The position numbers and the translations under genes were made by a program. The notes beneath the pieces are model-generated. The model was not told the origin of the DNA, did no database searches, and worked only from the letters and a program-made list of their open reading frames with translations. From Symbiodinium microadriaticum (Eukaryota; Sar; Dinophyceae; Suessiales; Symbiodiniaceae), in the NCBI GenBank assembly GCA_001939145.1, contig LSRX01000171.1, positions 508,576 to 572,575 on the forward strand: 64,000 nt of DNA. The letters are read 5' to 3'. Positions 27,099-35,900 of this stretch are shown in pieces; position 1 is the first letter of the stretch; every line of letters begins with the position of its first letter.

Positions 27099-29979
27099 GG
27101 TTATGGGTCGCCCAAATGCAGCTACTGCAAGCGATCTTGACAACGAGATAACTCCGCAGCGAGATGATTCAGTGGCACCTGTCGTGATGAATGGTGTCGC
27201 TCCCAGAGCTCCCGGACCCCAAGATATGGATGGCGAGACTGTGACAGTTGGACCTGTTCATAGGAGGTCGGAAGTTCCTGGACGAGTGATGAACGCGGGA
27301 CCAGCGAGATCTTCGAGGGGTACAGATACACCTGAGAGGGTTCCGGCTGGAACGTATTCTTCTAGAACCTCGATGCAAGGGTTTCTCATGGGACCTGAAG
27401 GTGCATCGAGTGGGACTACGGCACAGGATAGGGTCTTAGACACGGCTCCGTCGAACTCAAGGAGAAGTACTCAGTCCTTCTTCTCGGGCGTCGCGAAGGC
27501 GGTACAGGCTTTGCCGGCAGCTGTGGAAGGTTTTGTCATGGGACCGAGTGGGTCGGGCTCTACTGTTCCGGAGGTAGAGGGATATGCATCAGCGCAATCT
27601 GGAAGTCCTGATCGCCAGGGTGGACCACCTTCTGAGCGACAAGTACCTTCAACCCCACTCTTGGACGAGCATACACTTCAGAGACTGAATGTATTGCATT
27701 CGACTGCACCTCATCTCTACCAGCCAGAGCCACCAGCCTCGACGATCAAACCTCCTTCTACCAGCTCGAGTGACTTGCAAGCGGAAGTGAGGAGACAAGT
27801 GCAGGAGTTCATGGCCGTTAGAGATGAAGAAACACGTGCACTTAGAGGTAGAGTAGAAATGTTGTTGTCGGAGAACCAAGTTCTCCGTCAAGAAGTACAG
27901 TCTCAGATGTACAGTGCTGGGTCTGTTTCAAGAACTGGGGTTCCGAGTGGTTTGGCTAATTGGTTCAATCGGGGTATTGGCAGCCTTATCGGGGGTTCCT
28001 CCCCCAAGCCACCTTCACCTCAACGGGCTTTGGACTTTAGGCCTCCAGCTCCACCAAGGGGGGACGTGTCGGCCTCTGCTGGATTTGGCAGCACAACACC
28101 TTCTGACCAAGCCAAACAGCCTAAGCCACCCCTACCAATTGACCATACGTGGCCCGATGAGCGGGGCCCTTCACGTGACTGGACTTCATCGACTGCAGCC
28201 CTTCCTAAGGATCCGGCAATGATGTGTGGATCCTCAGGTGACCCTGCGTCAAGGGTGTTGGATTTTGACACCGCTGCGTCACATCTGCCTGGAATAGCAG
28301 AGGAACAACCTGCAAATTCTCCTACGCGTCAGGTTGATCCGTTGAACGTTGTTCTGTCTGGTATGGCGCAACTACAGGGTGTTGTAGCAGATTTGGCCAA
28401 TAGCCCTAAGCAGCAGGTCCCTAAACAAGAGGTGATAAAACCGGGGGTAAACAGTTTGCCTGACCTACCTGCTCCAGGACCCGAGGCTTGCCTTTTGTTT
28501 TCCGACTGGCTTCATTCCAGCAAGCCCGCGCTGTCGGACATTTCCGATACGAGTGAGGAGCTTTGGACCACAGTCCTGGCTGAGGCAGGAGCCTGGTATG
28601 CACGGTTTCTCACCATGGACCCCATAAGCCGACTGACTAGCAAGCCCATACCCTCTGAGCTTGTTAGTCAGCATAAGTGGGTTAGGGTGTCTAGAAGGAT
28701 AGAGACGATGATCCTTGCAGCATGTCCGAGTTCTATACGGGAGGAAATTAGTGCTGCGCGAGTCACTGGACTCCTGCCAGTAGTTTCTCGCCTATACGTG
28801 ATTTACGCGCCCGGTGGGCTGAACGAACGCGAGCTTGGGTTGAAACATATCCAAGAACCCAGTGTCGGTGCCAATGTCAAGGACGCCATAGAGCAACTTC
28901 GCCGATGGAACAGGTGGTGCGATCGTATTCGTGAGCTAGGCGGGTCTTTGCCGGATTGTGCCCTGCGCGTCAAAGCCCTGGAGAAGATAACTAAGGTGGT
29001 GTTGCAGAACCACGCAGACGTGGCCTTTCGCATTAACCTCACTAGGGCAGCCCTACAAGTAGATACCAATCCCGATGATATGAAAGTGGTGCAACTGCAC
29101 GCCCAGCTCCTAGGTGAGCTGGAGGCGATTAGCCATAGATCAGGTCCGAAAGATCAAGATAAGCCAAAGGACACCACGCCTACCGCTAAGGTTAAAGGTG
29201 TCGAGCAGTCCGCGGCTAGTTCTTTAGCAGATAGGCCGCCGAAGTATGGTAAGGCAAACCCCAAGCCACCTCCTAATCCGAAGAGTGCCGCCTCAGGAGA
29301 TGGCAGTCAGCCAGCAGGAACTCCGTGTACGTTCTACGTCGGTCCGAACGGTTGTAAGAAAGGAGGAGATTGTAAGTTCGTGCATAATTGGGGTGGGTTT
29401 TCCGCGTCAGAAAAGGCACAGAGGTGTAGAAATTGTGGGTCGAAGGGGCATCGAGCCAATGAGTGCCGAGCTGGGGGTAAGGGAGAAGAAAAGGCTAAGT
29501 ACAAGTCACCTCCTGTAAACCCTAAGAGCATAGGCACCCCCAAGGCTAGCGACCCCGCACCCCAAAACTTCGGTTCTGCTATTTCATCAGGCAAGCAGCT
29601 GTCTCAACAGCAGATTAAGACAATGCTGGCAGATGCCGCCCAAATCCTGCAACAGGCAGTGCCGGCTGCACCTCAGAACGCCTCGGTTCCAATACCTGCC
29701 GTTCCGATCAGTAGCCCCTGCTCTCCTCCAACGAATACAGAGGCTCAGGCAACAACGCAACATGCTCAGGCAGCACAGGTCACCCCAGGCGTTCCAGTCA
29801 CCTTAGCCGCGCTGAATGCCCAGATTGAGAGTCTTAGGGCATTGGCCCAAGAACATGAAGTGAGGATGATAAGGTTTAGTGCCGAGGTAGGCAAGGCTAT
29901 GCCCGATACGACTGTTGGGTCCCGGCCCTCCTTGACAGTGGAGCAACTCATGCTGTTATCCCTTATGGAAGGGAAATGA
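27031..29979 (+). CDS. gag: Gag polyprotein
   Basis: 982 codons from the first ATG of the open frame (27031, inside the LTR; the frame is open a few codons further up but only with GTG). A second ATG at 27043 has a better context (gacATGg). Order: a disordered Ser/Pro/Gly-rich N-terminus; a predicted coiled coil (about 27765-27912, AEVRRQVQEF...MLLSENQVLRQEV); a helical capsid-like core (about 28480-29120); a CCCH-type finger (Cys at 29326, C-x8-C-x5-C-x3-H); a CCHC knuckle (CRNCGSKGHRANEC, 29425-29466); and a second coiled coil near the end. It packages the element RNA into particles. It ends in TGA inside ATGA, where the next ATG overlaps, and its last 100 bases overlap the open Pol frame in -1. 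Confidence 0.9.
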   Translation: MNNDMAAVPNSNPNIVPMEGEQQVMGRPNAATASDLDNEITPQRDDSVAPVVMNGVAPRAPGPQDMDGETVTVGPVHRRSEVPGRVMNAGPARSSRGTDTPERVPAGTYSSRTSMQGFLMGPEGASSGTTAQDRVLDTAPSNSRRSTQSFFSGVAKAVQALPAAVEGFVMGPSGSGSTVPEVEGYASAQSGSPDRQGGPPSERQVPSTPLLDEHTLQRLNVLHSTAPHLYQPEPPASTIKPPSTSSSDLQAEVRRQVQEFMAVRDEETRALRGRVEMLLSENQVLRQEVQSQMYSAGSVSRTGVPSGLANWFNRGIGSLIGGSSPKPPSPQRALDFRPPAPPRGDVSASAGFGSTTPSDQAKQPKPPLPIDHTWPDERGPSRDWTSSTAALPKDPAMMCGSSGDPASRVLDFDTAASHLPGIAEEQPANSPTRQVDPLNVVLSGMAQLQGVVADLANSPKQQVPKQEVIKPGVNSLPDLPAPGPEACLLFSDWLHSSKPALSDISDTSEELWTTVLAEAGAWYARFLTMDPISRLTSKPIPSELVSQHKWVRVSRRIETMILAACPSSIREEISAARVTGLLPVVSRLYVIYAPGGLNERELGLKHIQEPSVGANVKDAIEQLRRWNRWCDRIRELGGSLPDCALRVKALEKITKVVLQNHADVAFRINLTRAALQVDTNPDDMKVVQLHAQLLGELEAISHRSGPKDQDKPKDTTPTAKVKGVEQSAASSLADRPPKYGKANPKPPPNPKSAASGDGSQPAGTPCTFYVGPNGCKKGGDCKFVHNWGGFSASEKAQRCRNCGSKGHRANECRAGGKGEEKAKYKSPPVNPKSIGTPKASDPAPQNFGSAISSGKQLSQQQIKTMLADAAQILQQAVPAAPQNASVPIPAVPISSPCSPPTNTEAQATTQHAQAAQVTPGVPVTLAALNAQIESLRALAQEHEVRMIRFSAEVGKAMPDTTVGSRPSLTVEQLMLLSLMEGK
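27099..27113 (+). promoter_or_regulatory. Candidate primer binding site (half-tRNA-iMet type)
   Basis: ggttatggg follows the LTR directly. It is complementary to the anticodon-loop side of eukaryotic initiator tRNA-Met (CCCAUAACC). Copia of Drosophila uses such an internal tRNA-iMet fragment as primer (established knowledge). Beyond nine bases the match weakens (tcgccc). The site lies within the Gag reading frame. Confidence 0.5.
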
Positions 29980-32900
29980 AAGGTCTTGAGAGGGTTGGGG
30001 TTACACTTGCCGGTGATTCGCGTGAAGAGTGGTTTCGCACATCTGGTGGCACGTTGGTGGTACCACCGCAGAAAGGTGTCGACCCTTCCCAATCCAGACT
30101 GCAGACCATACTTCCTCTTGGGGCTTTGGTTGAGACCCTAGGTTGTAAGGTTTCATGGAGTAAGAGGAAAGGACTTAAGGTTGTGCATCCAGTGCTTGGT
30201 CCGTTGAAAACTGGGGTAGCCAGCAACACCTGCCCTTATGTCCAGGAGGAGCAGGCACTAAGGCTCATAAACGAATTAGAGTCTGAGCGACTACGAGAAT
30301 TCGAACAAAGTGTGCAAGCTATGGAGGCCGAGCTTCAACAAGTGTCGTCGCCAAAGGACCCTACTGAATCCCTCAAGCAATACGTAACCACAGGAAGTAG
30401 GAAGGACCTGCTGCAAGCTGTGTTCGCACAACCATACCTTAAACAAGTTCCGGAGGCCCTGAAAGTAAGACTCTGTGAGGAGCTTCCGGGGTTGGATGGT
30501 CAGCAAGGCTGGAAACTACTCAAAAGGTTACCTTTGTCTCGAGCGCGACGTAGATCCTTGCATACTTCAAGTAGCTGGGTGGTGTTTCTGGGTGCCGGAA
30601 GTCATTCGGAGGCCGATCCGTTGCGACTGTGGGCACAAGGAAAGGGGTTAGAATATCTAAGTGTCGACATCCTTGAGAAGGGAGGAAAGGGCTGGGATTT
30701 GACAGTTGAGCAAGGGGTTTGGTCAGTGCTCCTATGGGCCGCTGCGACTGGACGCATATCTGCTGTCATCTCTTCTCCACCCTACCGGACTTGGTGTAAT
30801 GACGAGGGTACATCTACCACCCGAACTACCGCCGATCCCTGGGGAAACCCAGATTATGGTAGCCAGCAATTTAGAGAAAGTCTTATGATGATTCAAGACC
30901 AATTGCTGTGGTCTATATCCTCTGTCGCAAGAGGTTATGCAATCCCGTTCCTGAAGGAGATCCCCGCCTCCACACCCGCCGTGTTGGAGGAGAGTTCAGG
31001 TCGTATGAGCCCGGAGAGATTCTGGGACACTGAGTTGTGGAAGACCTTCAGGCACTGGGCCAGGATGCATGAGGTCAGGTTCTGTCAAGGTTCCCTTGGT
31101 CACTCATGGTTGAGGCCGTCGGTGCTAGGGACAAATCTGGATCTCAGCCACTTACAGGAGTTACCCCGTGTAGGCAGGCCAGAAGGCATTGAGGATAGCT
31201 GTCAATGGTGCGTGGATTTTAAGAAGGAAGTGGTAGATGTCTTGAGTGGCAAGTTGAAGGGCCCTACGGTGGAGCATCTCGATAAAACTATTTCCGACGC
31301 CTTAAAGAGTGGATTGGCAGGGGTTGACAACGTGCAAGAACCCACGGACTCCTCGTCATCGGACGATTCCGCGAGTGATTGCAATGCAATGAGGCTCGAG
31401 GTTGAAGGTGCAGCAACTGTGACAGCCTTAACCTCTGCCGAGTTAGAGGCATGGAAGGCCCACTTGCTTCGTGGGCATGTGCCGTATAGGCGGGACTGTC
31501 GCTATTGTGTGGAAGGCGCTGGCCTGGGTATGCAGCACCGTAAGGTAAGAAACCCCCAGGCGTACACCCTCTCAGTAGACCTTTTTGGACCTATGCCACC
31601 ACACGAAAAGGGGCGAGACGAGCAGTCGATTTCAGGCAATCCCCATATGAGGTTCGGTCTGGTTGGGGTCTTTAGATTGCCTAGGTCCACCGTAGAACAG
31701 GGTCTCAAAACGCTGTCCGAGGAAAATAGGGATCCAGCCACGCAAGGCTCTGCCAGCCTTAAACCAGAGGATGGGGTACTTGAGGAGGAGTACGAACCCT
31801 CTGAACCAGGAGAGTGGTTGTCTGATGATATGATGAAATTGATCAGAGATGGGCCGACAGTTCCTGATTCGGCCGTTTCGTTTCAGGAGCCATTAGTTGA
31901 ACAGGCAAATGCTGTGCGGGCCGATCAAGTTGAGGACTACGAGGCCGCACAGGATGCTGAGGACAAACAGTGGGATGATGGTCAGTTAGCAGACATAGTT
32001 CGAGACCTTAAGTCTGGGGTTGAGTTGGTCACTTTGCGCTACATAGTGGGTTTGAAGTCCAAGACTGGAGCAGATGTGACTGCAGGCATTCAACAACTGA
32101 TTCTGAAAATCACTCAGTCCTATCCTTTAAGGATCCTCCACTGTGACCCAGGAACTGAGTTCGCCTCAGATGCGTTGGCGCGCTGGCTACCCAGCCATGG
32201 AGTGCGACTGCAGACGACTATCCCAACGGATAAGCAAAGCAATGGTTTGGCAGAACGCACTGTAGGCTGGTTTAAGTCAAGGGCTCGTACCCTGCTAGCC
32301 GCTAATGACCTACCAGCAACGTATTGGCCTCTGGCCATGCGATGGGCGTCAGAAGCACATAATAGAGCTGTCCTTCAACAATCCCCGATCCCAGCGTTTG
32401 GTCAGCCGGTACTCCATAAGTTAAAACGGCCTCCTGGTGCACAGAAGGAGTTATTGACTCGATGGATCACCGCCCGATATGCAGCACCTCATCTCACAGT
32501 CCCTGAGGGGCATGTGCTGATTACTGCAGAGGGCAACCTGGTTTCATCAAAGGGGTTTAGGACCGGTACGGTTGACCCTAAGGCTATAGAAGAAGCCAAT
32601 ATGCCCGTGATTCAGGAGGAGGAATCTGCATCCTTTGTCCACGATCCGGAAGAGCCTTTCCCAAGGGTTGAGGAGGAGGGCGCCCTTCCAGTGTCTGATA
32701 GAAGGTTGAGGGATAAGACAACGGTCAGGTTTGTAGATAAAGAACTTCCTGAACTGGATACTCCAGAGTACCTGTCAAAGGTAGGCTTGATGGACGAAGA
32801 CGTCTCAGAAGCCACCTTCCGCAGAATAGTAAGTGCTTTGGATAGGGCCAGGCCCAGCTCACAGGATCGACGGGGAGATCTAACCGGACGTTTCGTACTG

Positions 32901-35900
32901 GGTGCGTATTCGCATGGAGGTCAGCGAAGAATCACCTCGCTATGCAAATCTTACCCCCTCACCACGCAGTTCCTCAACAAATTCCTTAAGGCGAGGATTA
33001 GCAGTCAGGTCCCTCAACCGTGTTGGTCCACTGTGATGCTTATGCATGCCTCCGATGTTGTGGTACATCGAGACCATAGAAACGAGTGGGGCACATACAA
33101 CTATGTCACTTGTGTGCCTGGTTTAGTGCAGATGTGGGTCGGTCCTCCGAAGGATCCTAAGGTAGACAGTGCCTCTATCATTCCCGATTGGGACGCACCA
33201 ACAACCGTCTCCCTCGGCAGGGATGTGCATTCCTTTGACCCGAGGAACTACCACGCGGTGCGCAAGGGTCCAGATTGGGTACTAGTTGGTTATACTCCTC
33301 TAGGAACCCGGAAACTTGCCCCATCAGAAAGGGATTACCTAGGACAAGTCGGTTTCCCGTTTTCCTCAAGTAACGGGGATGAGTTTCAGGTTCGAGTAGT
33401 GAAGTCTGAAAACCCCGAGCCCGAACCTGAGGGCTCAAATGAATCTCCCTCTCCCGGGATGCAAGGTGACCTTCAGCAGGATGTGCAAGCAGATGCCAGT
33501 TCAATGCTGGTTGGCTGGGATCTCTCCGAGGGAGCTTCTAGGAACTACCCTGCTGTTGATCTGCCTGATGCAGATTTGCATAGGTTCTTAGAAGAGCGTG
33601 GGGTAGAACATGTTCTGCAACACCTAACCTTTCTCGGGGTTGAGCAACCTGAAGATCTACTGTACCTGTTCATGGAGGACTTAGTAGAATTTGGAATCCC
33701 GAAGCAAGATGCAGATAGGATCATGATTGGCATTCATCCTCCTGGCACGCGACGACCAGATAATCCTAATAACAGCGCACTAACGACTGGTGAAGTACGC
33801 TTGTTTGATAGAGAGCAAAGACAGATACCATGGGTGATACAGAATCGGACTCTCAGCCAGAGGTCTCCAGGTCCGCCTGTATCGAATTTAGGGGTTAAGC
33901 AGGATTATAAGAAGCAGGATGTGCGAAGAGTCCGGTGGGATGAAGCACCGCCTGAGGAGTCTCATCCGGAACAGCCATCTAGTAGCTCGTCAACAGCAGC
34001 CTGGTTAGCTCCCACCTCCAGTGCAGGGTGGGACGCTCCGTGCGGTTCATCGTCAACAGCTAATCCGGAGGTGGCTCAACGCGATCGATCGAAGCCTGGA
34101 AGTAGTGGATCTTGGGACCACAACAACTGGTCCACTTCTGGTTCTAGCCAATCATGGGTTGACACCAACTGGTCAGTTCCGGCTTCCAGTCATTCTTGGA
34201 GTGACAATCATCAATCATCGGCGTCATCCAGTACCCGGTGGGAAAGTCGTGAATGGAGAGACTCATCTCCAACTCAGGATTGGAGTCAAAGGTGGTGGTC
34301 TGCACGCAGAACTTGGGAAGGCTGGGATGAAGACGACTGGTCGTCTAGGAAGCGTGATGAATCCTGGAGATGGGACGAGCAGGAGCAACCAGCCGCAAGC
34401 AGTTCAGCGTGGGAGAATCGGGACATCGTATCAGTAGCTGGTACTCAACCCACGATGGCATCGAATAGTTCTGTCTGGGAGGATCAATGGCCTACGTCAT
34501 GGGCCGACGCTGAGTGTCCTTCAGCTGCGAACAGCCAGACATGGGAGGACCGTTGGTCTGTTGCTCAGGCTGAAGACGGTCCGCAGGAAGATCCGTGGTT
34601 ACATGATGATCCATGGTCACAGTCCCTTTCCAGAGGCAGTGTTGGTGAGGCTCAATCATCCAGCTCACACCCTGGACATGTATGGGAGGACGAATGGACA
34701 CCCGAAAACATGCCTGTAGGCTGGGTAGCTCCGTGGACAACTACTATGCCTCCGGCAGACTTTCCAGATCTGCCCGGCAACGCAGGGTGCTCTACCGATG
34801 CGCAAACAGGCATGACCACGCAGGTCGAGGAGGAGCCATATGAGGATCCTCCATGGGTGCAGCGCGAGGTAAGGCCTCGAATTAGTATGGTTTGGATAGA
34901 CGTAGAGGCAGATCAGAAACGTTCAAGAGCTAAGGAGCTTTGTCCGCAGTCATGTGCCATTACACCGGTGCAGGTTTCCGAAACTTCCAGCAATCTATCT
35001 CGAATTGGCGTGCACTTCCCTGATGTGATTTCGATGTCTTCGGAAGCTAATAGTCATGCATCGTCGAATTTGCCAACTGCAGGTGACGACATAGAAGTGA
35101 AGAAGCTAGCTGAGACATCATTTACGCCAAATGTTGAAGAGTTGTTGGCAGGATTGACAGGCCCGTTGGAGGTGGTTCATCAGGTTTCTCCTTCGGAGGT
35201 TAGGAGACACTTAGATAAGTGGGCAGCACCAGCTCAAGATGAAGTGGATTCCTTGGAAGGGATGCAAGCCATCAAACGGCATCGAGGACCAGCAGCTCAA
35301 CGACTATTAAAGGAGCCAGGCGTGGAGTTGCTCCCAGCAAAGGGAGTATTCACCGTGAAGCCCGGTAAACCTTTCAGGCGTAAAGTGCGCATCGTTAGCT
35401 GTGGGAACTTTGCCAAATCAGTAGCCGAAGATGTTTTATACGCATCCGGGGCCGCGGCCGAAACCTTACGCACAGTGCTAGTTCATGCCGGCAGTAAGCG
35501 TCGCTCCGCATGGGCCACTGATATCAAAAACGCATTCCTCCTCGCTCCCATTCCAAAGAGCGCCACTAAAAGATATGCCTTGAAACCTCCCACCATACTG
35601 ATACTATTAGGCATATGCGATCCCACCGAAGTTTGGGAGGTTTGTCGTGCACTTTACGGCTTTAAAGAAGCCCCCAAATGGTGGGCCCAATACCGTGATG
35701 AAATTTTGGGTGGCGCAAAGATAGATACCCCTCTAGGTCAGGCTACGCTGAGGAAGACCATTTGTGACGACAATCTATGGAAATTACTGCTCCAAGACAA
35801 CACCTGCATAGCACATGTCCTTGTATATGTAGACGACCTTTTAATATTGGCGTGCAGATCTGTCGCAAGTGCCCTGTTCCAGTGGATAAGGAACACTTGG

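Noticed and set aside
29880..29979. Classical -1 slippery heptamer at the gag/pol overlap
   Set aside because: No X XXY YYZ sequence lies in the gag frame between 29880 and 29933; ggaaggg and aaatga near the stop are in the wrong register and downstream of the protease motif.
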